Source: Deltaproteobacteria bacterium (GTDB lineage: Bacteria > Desulfobacterota > Syntrophia > Syntrophales > UBA2210). Taken from it: DNA of 18,104 nucleotides. The position numbers and the translations under genes are program-made. The DNA is taken from contig DSBH01000141.1 in the NCBI GenBank assembly GCA_011056825.1, forward strand, positions 1 to 18,104. Reading direction: 5' to 3'. How positions within the stretch are numbered: position 1 is the stretch's first letter; each line of letters starts with the position of its first letter. Positions 1-6,778 of this stretch are shown piece by piece. Under the pieces are notes generated by a model that saw only the letters and a program-made list of their open reading frames with translations, was not told the origin of the DNA and made no database searches.

Positions 1-65
1 ACATGATACCTCTCGTATTAGAAAATAAGGTGTTCATCGACGGAGAATTACAGGAAGCGGCATAG
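1..65 (+). CDS. C-terminal end of an unidentified upstream gene (partial)
   Basis: The frame open from position 3 reads MIPLVLENKVFIDGELQEAA and stops with TAG at 63-65. It has an ordinary codon mix and would be the last 20 residues of a gene that begins outside the window. The peptide is too short to assign a family. The Met at its start is probably internal. It could also be a chance open frame, since only 21 codons are visible. Confidence 0.35.
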   Translation, partial: MIPLVLENKVFIDGELQEAA

Positions 66-120
66 GCAATAACCGGAGGGTACGGAACTCAATCCACAAC
101 ATTTGACAATATCTCGACGT

Positions 121-183
121 TGCATACTGATGGCTCAATAAGATGAATTAATAACGTGCTCTACAGAAAACCAATCGCGGATT
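121..183 (+). repeat. Dispersed repeat, copy A
   Basis: This stretch, starting TGCATACTGATGGCTCAATA and ending CCAATCGCGGATT, matches 9856-9905 almost base for base, apart from an insertion of roughly 14 bases (near 141-154) in this copy. The shared block ends in CAATCGCGGATT. That same end, inverted, also occurs at 9412-9432. It lies in the 241-base non-coding gap between the partial gene and the rRNA methyltransferase, where I see no convincing promoter. It may be a decayed end of the element described at 9412-9909. Confidence 0.55.
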
Positions 184-306
184 CAGGGGAACGGTTTTGC
201 GGGTTTCAGGTTTTTCCTGTCGCGGCGTTATCTTCTCTGGTACACTTTCGATCATTCGGCGACGGAACGCTGTACGGGTACCGCCGGAAAGGACGAACAT
301 CGCTGT

Positions 307-1533
307 ATGACTGTTTTCTCGAAGAAAAGCGCAATTCTTGTTACCTGCGCCAGGAACACGGCGAACCTGCTCGCGGGCGAAATCAGGGCGCTCGGGTTTC
401 CCGTCGCGGCCGAGCACAATTTCGGCGTCGAGACGGCGGGTACAATGGCGGACACGATGACACTGAATCTCTTCCTTCGAACCGGCCAGCGTGTTCTGTA
501 CAGAATAGCCGAAGCGGAAGCGTCCGATCCCCGCGGTTTGTACCGTTCGATTCGCGCGCTTCCCTGGGAACAACATATCGCCCCCGGGGAATACCTGACT
601 GTTACGTCCGTCGTGAACACGCCTTCCATTCAGGATTCACGGTTCGCGAATCTCACCGTCAAGGATGCTGTCGTCGACCGGATGTCCGAGCATTTCGGGA
701 AACGTCCCGATTCGGGACCGGAACGTACGGGAGTCGTCGTTCACTGTTACTGGAAACACGACCGCGCCGTTATGTATTTCGACACATCGGGAGAACCGCT
801 GTCAAGGCGGGGATACCGCCTGGTTTCCGTCGCGGCGCCCCTGCAGGAATCACTCGCGGCATCGCTCATCAAGGCCTCGTCATGGGCGAAAGGCGAACAT
901 TTCATCAATCCCATGTGCGGAAGCGGAACCTTCGCGATCGAAGCGGCGTTCATGGCCCTCGACCGGGCGCCCGGCCTTACGAGAAACAACTATGGATTCA
1001 TGCATATCAGGGGATACAGGGGCGCGACGTGGCGCGAATTAAGAAACGCGGCGAACCGTCGGTCAAAAAGCACTGCCGGCGTGCGCATTATCGCCACGGA
1101 TATCGACGAATCGGCCGTCGACGCGGCCCGAAAAAACGCGGCGGCCGCGGGAGTGGACAAATATATTGAATTTGCCCGCTGTTCTTTCGAAGACACTTTC
1201 ATCCCCGAAGGCGCCGGTTTTGTCATGATGAATCCGGAATACGGAAAACGACTTGGAGAACAGCGCAGTCTGGAATCGACCTACCGGCATATCGGCGATT
1301 TCCTGAAACAAAAATGCCCGGGGCGACGGGCGGCTGTTTTTACGGGAAATCCCGTCCTCATGAAACATATCGGTCTTCGGACGAAGAAACGCATGATTTT
1401 TTTCAACGGTCCTATCGAGTGCCGGTTGCTTCTGTACGATCTCTACGAGGGAAGCGAAAAAAAGGACCGGCGAGGCGGACGGAACGAGCCGCTTTCCCCA
1501 CGGGCAAACTCAGGGGATATTCGCCGGGCATAA
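307..1533 (+). CDS. THUMP-domain class I SAM-dependent RNA methyltransferase (RlmL N-terminal-half / COG0116 type)
   Basis: The 408-residue protein resembles the guanine-N2 23S rRNA methyltransferases of the RlmL/YcbY N-terminal half. Residues about 10-160 fit the ferredoxin-like plus THUMP RNA-binding region. SAM motif I is NPMCGSGTFAIEAA at 201-214. The acidic end of the next strand is ATDID (263-267), and the catalytic-loop motif is NPEYGKRLGE at 309-318. The family norm for that loop is NPPYG, so Glu replaces the second Pro here. The RlmK half found in E. coli RlmL is absent, which is common outside Gammaproteobacteria. The last ~25 residues are a charged tail. The ATG at 307 is the first in frame; AAAGGA at 288-293 is a rather distant ribosome binding site. 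Substrate position (such as G2445) is inferred from the family only. Confidence 0.88.
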   Translation: MTVFSKKSAILVTCARNTANLLAGEIRALGFPVAAEHNFGVETAGTMADTMTLNLFLRTGQRVLYRIAEAEASDPRGLYRSIRALPWEQHIAPGEYLTVTSVVNTPSIQDSRFANLTVKDAVVDRMSEHFGKRPDSGPERTGVVVHCYWKHDRAVMYFDTSGEPLSRRGYRLVSVAAPLQESLAASLIKASSWAKGEHFINPMCGSGTFAIEAAFMALDRAPGLTRNNYGFMHIRGYRGATWRELRNAANRRSKSTAGVRIIATDIDESAVDAARKNAAAAGVDKYIEFARCSFEDTFIPEGAGFVMMNPEYGKRLGEQRSLESTYRHIGDFLKQKCPGRRAAVFTGNPVLMKHIGLRTKKRMIFFNGPIECRLLLYDLYEGSEKKDRRGGRNEPLSPRANSGDIRRA

Positions 1534-1547
1534 AGTGCATTTTTGCC

Positions 1548-1576
1548 TTGCAACTTCCATTCCCCGTCTTTACACT
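1548..1576 (+). promoter_or_regulatory. Candidate sigma-70 promoter for the CoA-transferase/GNAT gene
   Basis: TTGCAA at 1548-1553 and TACACT at 1571-1576 are separated by exactly 17 bases. Each box matches 4 of 6 consensus positions. The pair lies in the 117-base gap after the methyltransferase and would give a leader of about 70 nt. Confidence 0.35.
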
Positions 1577-1650
1577 GCTTCAAGGATGTGCGCGAAGAAT
1601 CACCGTCGCGAGCATCCGGTACAAAAACATGAGGGAGAACAAGCACACCC

Positions 1651-3540
1651 ATGACTCCGACAACCGCCCACAGGTGGAAACACTCGCTTGTGACGCCGGA
1701 AGAAGCTCTACAAACGATTGAACCGGGAATGAAAATTTTTCTCGGGACGGGGTGCGCCGAGCCCAGGACGCTTATACAGGCCATAACGGCGTCGAACGCG
1801 AGAAATCTCCGCGATCTCGACTTCATTCAACTTCTGAGCCTGGGGGACGCCCTGCCCAAGGACCAGACATCTGAACATAAATATCGCCTGAAAACCTTTT
1901 TTTCCGGATACGTGGCAAGCGACGCGATCCAGCAGGGACGGATTGACTTTATTCCCACGGCCTCCTCGCAAGTCCCCCTGCTTGTCACCGCCGGCATCAT
2001 CGACGTGGATGCCGCGCTCGTTCAGATCACGCCGCCCGACAGGCGAGGATTCGTCAGCCTGGGTCTCTCCGTGGACGCGGCCCGGCGTGCCATGGAACGG
2101 GCGACACTCGTCATCGGTGAAATCAACTACGATATCCCCTATACCATGGGCGACACCTTCGCTCACATCAGCAACTTCGATCTTCTGGTCGAATCAGACC
2201 AGCCGCCCCATTATTTTCCACGCTGGCCTGTTCCCGATGTTTACAGAAAGCTTGCCGAGAACGTGGCATCCATGGTGGAAGACGGCAGTTGCATCGCCTT
2301 TTCTTTCGGCCCCGTCTTTGAAGCACTTGTCGAACCGTTGTCCCGCAAACGCGATCTCAGTGTACACTCCATCATCATGACCGACGCGCTCATGGAAGTG
2401 ATCAAGAGCGGCGCCGTGACGAACAGGAACAAGCGTTTTTTCAGAAACAAGAGCGTCGTGAGTTACGCCCAGGGAACGAAGGAACTTTATCGCTGGCTCG
2501 ACAGGAATCCACTCGTCGAATTCCAGGGTATTGACACGGTCATGGATCCCCGGATCATGAGTATGAACGAGAAATATACCAAGATCCTGCCCGCCCGCCG
2601 GGTCGATCTTTCGGGGATCGTGGCGCTGCAGGTGGGAAGACAGAATGTAACGCTTGATCCCGGCGAAGTTCATTCGGTGTTCATGGGCGCCGCGCTCTCG
2701 CCGGGCGGCCGCACCATATTCGCGTTGCCGAGCCGGAATTATCACAACAAGCCCAACATTATTCTTTCGGCGAAAGATTACCCGAACCAGTTTACGAACC
2801 AGGAATCGCTGGATCTCATCATCACCGAATACGGCGTGGCCTCCATGCGAGGAAGAACCCAGCGGGAACGGGCGCTCGCGCTGATAGATATCGCGCATCC
2901 TGACGACCGGTGGAACCTGGTTCAGCAGGCAAAAGCCGCCAACATTCTCTACCAGGACCAGATGTACCTCACCGAGTCAGGCCATTGTTACCCCGACGAC
3001 ATCGCCCACCAGCACACGTTCAAAAACGGCCTGACCGTATGGTTCCGCGCCATCAAACCCTCAGACGAGGACGACATGCGCAAACTCTTCTACCGGTTCT
3101 CCGACAAGGCCGTTTATTACCGGTATTTCGCTCCCCTGAAAGCGATGCCCCATCAGCAGATGCAGGAATACGTCAATATCGACTACATCAACATCATGTC
3201 CATCGTGGGTATCATTCTGGAAGCCGGCGCGGAACACATCATCGCGGAAGCTCGATACGCCAACCTGCAGGACAGTTCCTATGCCGACGTGGCCTTCGTG
3301 GTTGATGAAAAGTACATCGGCGTGGGAATCGCGAAATACATGCTGGACTTACTCATCAATACGGCGAAAAAACGGGGTATCAGAGGTTTCACGGCGGATG
3401 TTCTCACAGTAAACAAACCCATGCTGAAAGTTTTTGAAAGTTCCCGGTATCCCATGCACGCCATCGTCAAATCAGGCGTTTACGAGGTCACCATCCCCTT
3501 CATCGACGAGCTGGAAGGCAAGAAAACATCCGCCGGCTGA
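1651..3540 (+). CDS. Acetyl-CoA hydrolase/transferase-family protein fused to a C-terminal GNAT acetyltransferase domain
   Basis: This 629-residue protein has two parts. Residues ~10-440 follow the Cat1/4-hydroxybutyrate CoA-transferase fold, with TASSQVP (103-109), TDALMEVIKSG (244-254), SPGGRTIFALPS (350-361) and ITEYGVASMRGRT (391-403). Residues ~463-615 are a GNAT domain starting VWFRAIKPSDEDDMRKLF; its acetyl-CoA-binding loop is EKYIGVG (553-559), with Lys where Q/R is usual. The GNAT part resembles that of Pat/PatZ protein lysine acetyltransferases. The stretch aligned with the usual catalytic segment (INSALEVDLTG in relatives) reads ILPARRVDLSG at 312-322, so the catalytic Glu is Arg317. 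The GGQxDF motif is also lost (GEVHSVF, 338-344). Conventional CoA transfer is therefore doubtful; acyl-CoA sensing or protein acetylation is an alternative. ATG 1651 follows GAGGGAG at 1631-1637, with somewhat long spacing. Confidence 0.9.
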   Translation: MTPTTAHRWKHSLVTPEEALQTIEPGMKIFLGTGCAEPRTLIQAITASNARNLRDLDFIQLLSLGDALPKDQTSEHKYRLKTFFSGYVASDAIQQGRIDFIPTASSQVPLLVTAGIIDVDAALVQITPPDRRGFVSLGLSVDAARRAMERATLVIGEINYDIPYTMGDTFAHISNFDLLVESDQPPHYFPRWPVPDVYRKLAENVASMVEDGSCIAFSFGPVFEALVEPLSRKRDLSVHSIIMTDALMEVIKSGAVTNRNKRFFRNKSVVSYAQGTKELYRWLDRNPLVEFQGIDTVMDPRIMSMNEKYTKILPARRVDLSGIVALQVGRQNVTLDPGEVHSVFMGAALSPGGRTIFALPSRNYHNKPNIILSAKDYPNQFTNQESLDLIITEYGVASMRGRTQRERALALIDIAHPDDRWNLVQQAKAANILYQDQMYLTESGHCYPDDIAHQHTFKNGLTVWFRAIKPSDEDDMRKLFYRFSDKAVYYRYFAPLKAMPHQQMQEYVNIDYINIMSIVGIILEAGAEHIIAEARYANLQDSSYADVAFVVDEKYIGVGIAKYMLDLLINTAKKRGIRGFTADVLTVNKPMLKVFESSRYPMHAIVKSGVYEVTIPFIDELEGKKTSAG

Positions 3541-3625
3541 CTGGCCGGCAGCTCACATCGCCGGCGGAACATGGTGCGACACGTCTGTCCGGGCGGCAGC
3601 ATACCTCAAGAAGGAACAATCTGTT

Positions 3626-3880
3626 ATGGATATAGCGACATTCATCGGCCTGGCGGCGGCCGTCCTCAGTTCACTTGCGATGACGCCCCAGGTGATCAAA
3701 ATTTACCGCACCCGGCAAACGGGCGACCTGTCGCTCCCCGCTTTTCTTTCTCTGGCGACAGGCCTTTTCCTCTGGCTTGTCTACGGTGTCATGATCGGGG
3801 CCATGCCGGTCATTGTCGGCAACGCCGTGGGCTTCTCGCTGGTGATGTACGTGGTTGTCATGAAGTTGAAACAGGGATGA
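3626..3880 (+). CDS. SemiSWEET-family transporter (single PQ-loop, three-helix protein)
   Basis: The 84-residue protein has three hydrophobic helices at about 4-24, 37-56 and 60-79. The PQ-loop signature is SLAMTPQVIKIYRTR with TPQ at 20-22, followed by TGDLSLPAF at 32-40. This matches bacterial SemiSWEETs, small inner-membrane proteins that dimerise to move sugars or other small solutes; the substrate cannot be read here. The ATG at 3626 is chosen because AAGAAGGAA lies just upstream (3608-3616) and helix 1 starts at once. A frame open from 3434 runs through the end of the CoA-transferase gene and is not the real start. The gene follows the CoA-transferase by 85 bases, with GCCGGC arms at 3532-3537 and 3544-3549 between, and may be co-transcribed. 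Confidence 0.87.
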   Translation: MDIATFIGLAAAVLSSLAMTPQVIKIYRTRQTGDLSLPAFLSLATGLFLWLVYGVMIGAMPVIVGNAVGFSLVMYVVVMKLKQG

Positions 3881-3889
3881 ACAATTGCA

Positions 3890-3919
3890 CCCGGGCCTGC
3901 CAAAACCCGGCGGCCCGGG
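3890..3919. terminator. GC-rich hairpin between convergent genes (possible terminator)
   Basis: CCCGGGC at 3890-3896 can pair with GCCCGGG at 3913-3919. It sits in the 64-base gap between the convergent SemiSWEET and HTH-regulator genes. No T tract follows on either strand, so intrinsic termination is uncertain. Confidence 0.3.
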
Positions 3920-3944
3920 CGAACAGAAACGACCTCCCGGCCGG

Positions 3945-4826
3945 TCAGATGTCAGAGTACACTATTTTTCCCGCTTCCTGCACATCGTAACCCGGCATGT
4001 TTCCGGTAATGCGTGAAAGTGAAGACGGCTCGAGATAATTAAGAAAACGCCTCATCGGCGCCGTCGACATGAGTCCACCGGGAACAACGAGATCGAATCG
4101 CTCGTCTTTCAGGGGAATGAAGTCGAGCCCCAGGGGACGGGCCACGTATTCGATGCCGAGTCCACAGTCCGCTTCTTCGAAAAACACCTTCATGGCCGTT
4201 TCCATGTGCGAGTCGACAACAGCCACTTCGCGCGGATATTCCCCTTCGGTGAAACCCGCCTCCCGGAACAGATAATCGGCAAGCAGTTTAGTCCCCGATC
4301 CCCTGTTTCGCGCAACGAACCGGACATTACGTCCGGCCATGTCACGCACGCTTCGAATGCCCAGCGGATTTCCCCGCCTGACGATGATCCCCTGTTTCCG
4401 GTGCCAGAGAGTGATAACCGTTAACTGCCGGTCACCCAGGTGACTCTTCACGTAGGGAATGTTGTATTCCCCCGTTGCCAGGTCGAGAATATGCACGCAA
4501 CACGCCTGGCACTTGCCGTGGAACAGGGCTTCAACGCCGCCCGCGCTTCCCACGGGCGCGTAAAACGCGATCGCCTCGGGCAGGTTTTCTCTTGAATAGA
4601 GGGCGAGCAGCCGTGAAAAGAGAACATCGTCGCTTCCCGCGAAGAAAATATCGCGCTCCCGCTCCACGTTTTCGTCGATCCACCGCATCACGTGGCTCCG
4701 GGGGAAAAGCCATTTCCCCGCTATGCGCACGCGCGGCACGTTCCCGTCACGAACAAGCTGGTATACCTTTTTTTCATTGAGCCTCAGAAGTTCTGAAAGC
4801 TCCCTGGTCGTCAACATCTCATTCAT
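3945..4826 (-). CDS. Transcriptional regulator: excisionase-type HTH plus PBP-like ligand-binding domain
   Basis: The 293-residue protein begins with an excisionase/MerR-like winged helix-turn-helix (residues ~4-52: LTTRELSELLRLNEKKVYQL, then the wing GNVPRVRIAGKWLFPRSHV). Residues ~58-288 match the PBP-like domain also found as a C-terminal extension of some MoeA proteins (PF12727 type). Visible motifs are TGEYNIPYV (118-126), QGIIVRRGNPLGI (145-157), NRGSGTKLLADYL (174-186) and GLDFIPLKDERFDLVVPGG (233-251). Related domains resemble molybdate/tungstate-type binding proteins, so a small-ligand-sensing repressor or activator is inferred; the ligand is unknown. The ATG at 4826-4824 overlaps the stop of the lipoprotein gene as ATGA and is preceded by a strong AGGAGG, which indicates translational coupling. 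Confidence 0.85.
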   Translation of the reverse strand: MNEMLTTRELSELLRLNEKKVYQLVRDGNVPRVRIAGKWLFPRSHVMRWIDENVERERDIFFAGSDDVLFSRLLALYSRENLPEAIAFYAPVGSAGGVEALFHGKCQACCVHILDLATGEYNIPYVKSHLGDRQLTVITLWHRKQGIIVRRGNPLGIRSVRDMAGRNVRFVARNRGSGTKLLADYLFREAGFTEGEYPREVAVVDSHMETAMKVFFEEADCGLGIEYVARPLGLDFIPLKDERFDLVVPGGLMSTAPMRRFLNYLEPSSLSRITGNMPGYDVQEAGKIVYSDI

Positions 4827-5614
4827 GACGGATCCTCCTCTTGCGTCGTGATGTGCGGAACTCCCGGGGACGGTCCCCCGGCGCCGTCCGCCGTATGGAA
4901 TCCGAACATTCGGCCGATGTCCGCCCCGGGATCATCCAGTTTCGCCTTGAGAATGGCCGCGGCGCCTTCCGCTGCGACGCGGGGCGACTGCCCCACGCGG
5001 TAATCGATTGTCAATACATACAGCGTCCTGCTGTGGGCTACCCCGATCACCTTCAGCGAAAGGCTTTGTACAAGCGTGGCGGTTTTCAATCGTCCCGGGA
5101 ATTCAACCGTTTTCACCCGACTTCCCGTTACGTTGCCCGTAATGACCGCCTGCGCCCCCGTACCGCTTACCGCCTTGACCAGCTCGGCCCGGTTCACTCC
5201 GTTTCCGTTGCTGGTTTGTACGGGCAGGTTGATCCGCTCGTAATCATAAATGGTATAGCCGCGGTTCATCAGTTCAACGGCCAGGTTGTCGGCAACGACG
5301 GCGCCCAGATCGCCGATTCTTCCGAAAGGAGGGGAATCACTCTCACCTCCCATCAAGAGGGCAATGCAGTTTATAGCTCCCGTTTCGTTCGCCTCGGCAT
5401 CGGGATTAACGGCCACCGTTATATCGGCGCTTTCCAGTGAGCGGTACGCCACGGTTCCGAGATTTATCGCGGCGGCGGGAACGGCGACGAGCGAAAAGGC
5501 GGCGCACCCGGCAGCAAGCGCGACGGCGACGACCAGCAGGATCAACCGCGCACAGACCGGCACACGGAACAGAAAATCTTTCTTCACTGGAATGAACGCG
5601 CCGGGCAAAGGCAT
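4823..5614 (-). CDS. Putative outer-membrane lipoprotein, CsgG/FlgO-like
   Basis: The 263-residue product has a signal segment at residues ~11-36 and a lipobox LAAGC with the lipidated Cys at 37; Ala at +2 would favour outer-membrane sorting. The mature part contains GRIGDLGAVVADNLAVELMN (98-117), then RGYTIYDYERINLP and GTGAQAVITGNVTG (151-164). This recalls the core of CsgG, FlgO and GNA1162-like lipoproteins, where a variable-length helix/strand unit ends in an 'ADAvvtGsVt' strand. No function can be assigned. The ATG at 5614 is preferred to a GTG at 5656 in the same frame because GGCGGAG lies just before it. The stop overlaps the regulator gene by ATGA, so the two are a translational pair. 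Confidence 0.7.
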   Translation of the reverse strand: MPLPGAFIPVKKDFLFRVPVCARLILLVVAVALAAGCAAFSLVAVPAAAINLGTVAYRSLESADITVAVNPDAEANETGAINCIALLMGGESDSPPFGRIGDLGAVVADNLAVELMNRGYTIYDYERINLPVQTSNGNGVNRAELVKAVSGTGAQAVITGNVTGSRVKTVEFPGRLKTATLVQSLSLKVIGVAHSRTLYVLTIDYRVGQSPRVAAEGAAAILKAKLDDPGADIGRMFGFHTADGAGGPSPGVPHITTQEEDPS

Positions 5615-5648
5615 TATACTCCGCCGTTTCAGAAGATTACAAGCCGCG

Positions 5649-5657
5649 ATTATCACA
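5649..5657 (-). promoter_or_regulatory. Candidate extended -10 element upstream of the lipoprotein/regulator pair
   Basis: On the minus strand the sequence reads TGTGATAAT: a -10 hexamer GATAAT (5 of 6 matches, 5649-5654) with a TG extension. No good -35 box lies upstream. It is 35 bases before the chosen start codon and could let the lipoprotein and regulator be expressed apart from the flavoenzymes. Confidence 0.3.
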
Positions 5658-5689
5658 TCCGCTCAGGTACTGCCTGTGCGCACCGCATC

Positions 5690-6739
5690 CTAAACATCGA
5701 GTTTGTTCATTCTCGCCAGGGTCTCCGACGCCTCATCCATGATCCGGTCCACCAGTTCCTGCGTGGTAGGAATGTCGGCGATTCCGCCGCAGCACTGTCC
5801 GGCGAAGAGAATACCGCCCTCCACGTCGCCTTCCATGATGGCCTTCATGTGCTTCATGTTGCCCACAGCCTGCCTGGCCAGCACCATCATAGGGTGGCCT
5901 TCCTCGGCCCTCATCATTTCAAAGGTAAGACCGACGAATTTCGACCATGACAGGTTCAACACCCGCTTCACCAGCATGGCGCCTTTTATCGCGTCTACAA
6001 CGGGGAATCCCTTTTTCGTCATGGCTTCGGCTTCCTTCGTTTTCAGGACTCGGCCGTCCATACCGTCAAAAACGTTGTCGTACAGGGTATCCTGTTCCGT
6101 CGCCTCGATGCAGAGCTGCTTGAACCTCTCGTGCACCATGCTTTCCTGCACGATCATGAAGCGGCTCCCCATGGAAACGCCGTCGGCGCCGAGGGCCAGG
6201 GCCGCCGCGATGCCCCTGCCATCGTAAATGCCGCCCGCCGCGATGATCGGCACATCGACCTGTTTCGCCACGAGGGGGATTAACACCATTGACGTGGCGG
6301 CCGCGCCGTGGGCCGCCGCTTCGTGCCCCGTCACGACAAGGGCGTCACAACCCATGGAAACCGCCCGCGCCGCGTGTCTCGCCACGGCGATGGTGCCCAT
6401 CACCTTGCCGCCGTAAGCGTGCACGTCATCGATGAACCAGGGTTTCCCCAGTGAATAATTGACAATCGGGACCTGTTCCTCTATCGCCACCTCGATATTT
6501 TCTTTCGCGCCGGGACCCACGAGAATCTGGTTAATGCCGAAAGGCTTGTCGGTCATATCCTTGATCTGCCTGATAAAGTCTTTCGTTTCCTGCGGGGTGC
6601 ACCGCGCAACGGCGAGAACACCGAGACCCCCGGCATTACATACAGCCGATACCAGTTTCGGTTCCGTGATCCAGTTCATACCCGCCAGCATGATGGGTTT
6701 TTCGATTCCAAACAGTTCCGTCATTCGCGTCTTAAACAT
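5690..6739 (-). CDS. Nitronate monooxygenase / FabK-family FMN-dependent TIM-barrel oxidoreductase
   Basis: This 349-residue protein belongs to the 2-nitropropane dioxygenase/nitronate monooxygenase superfamily. The N-terminus TRMTELFGIEKPIMLAGM is typical. The segment VVTGHEAAAHGA (135-146) places His144 at the catalytic histidine position. FMN-phosphate contacts are expected in IIAAGGIYDGRG (165-176) and GADGVSMGSRF (184-194). It may oxidise nitronates or reduce an enoyl substrate; sequence alone does not separate these. GTTGGAGG precedes the ATG at 6739. It starts 39 bases after the enoate reductase stop, so the two are almost certainly one transcript. Confidence 0.88.
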   Translation of the reverse strand: MFKTRMTELFGIEKPIMLAGMNWITEPKLVSAVCNAGGLGVLAVARCTPQETKDFIRQIKDMTDKPFGINQILVGPGAKENIEVAIEEQVPIVNYSLGKPWFIDDVHAYGGKVMGTIAVARHAARAVSMGCDALVVTGHEAAAHGAAATSMVLIPLVAKQVDVPIIAAGGIYDGRGIAAALALGADGVSMGSRFMIVQESMVHERFKQLCIEATEQDTLYDNVFDGMDGRVLKTKEAEAMTKKGFPVVDAIKGAMLVKRVLNLSWSKFVGLTFEMMRAEEGHPMMVLARQAVGNMKHMKAIMEGDVEGGILFAGQCCGGIADIPTTQELVDRIMDEASETLARMNKLDV

Positions 6740-6778
6740 TATTTTTCCTCCAACATGTACGTTTTCGTAACTTGTAAC

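Noticed and set aside
103..145. TTGACA at 103-108 as a promoter for the methyltransferase
   Set aside because: No acceptable -10 box lies 16-18 bases downstream.
156..1169. A 337-codon plus-strand open frame overlapping the methyltransferase
   Set aside because: It lies in another frame of the gene, is Arg/Gly-rich with no family features, and lacks a ribosome binding site.
5703..6770. Several plus-strand open frames opposite the nitronate monooxygenase
   Set aside because: They mirror the codon pattern of the minus-strand gene and resemble no protein.
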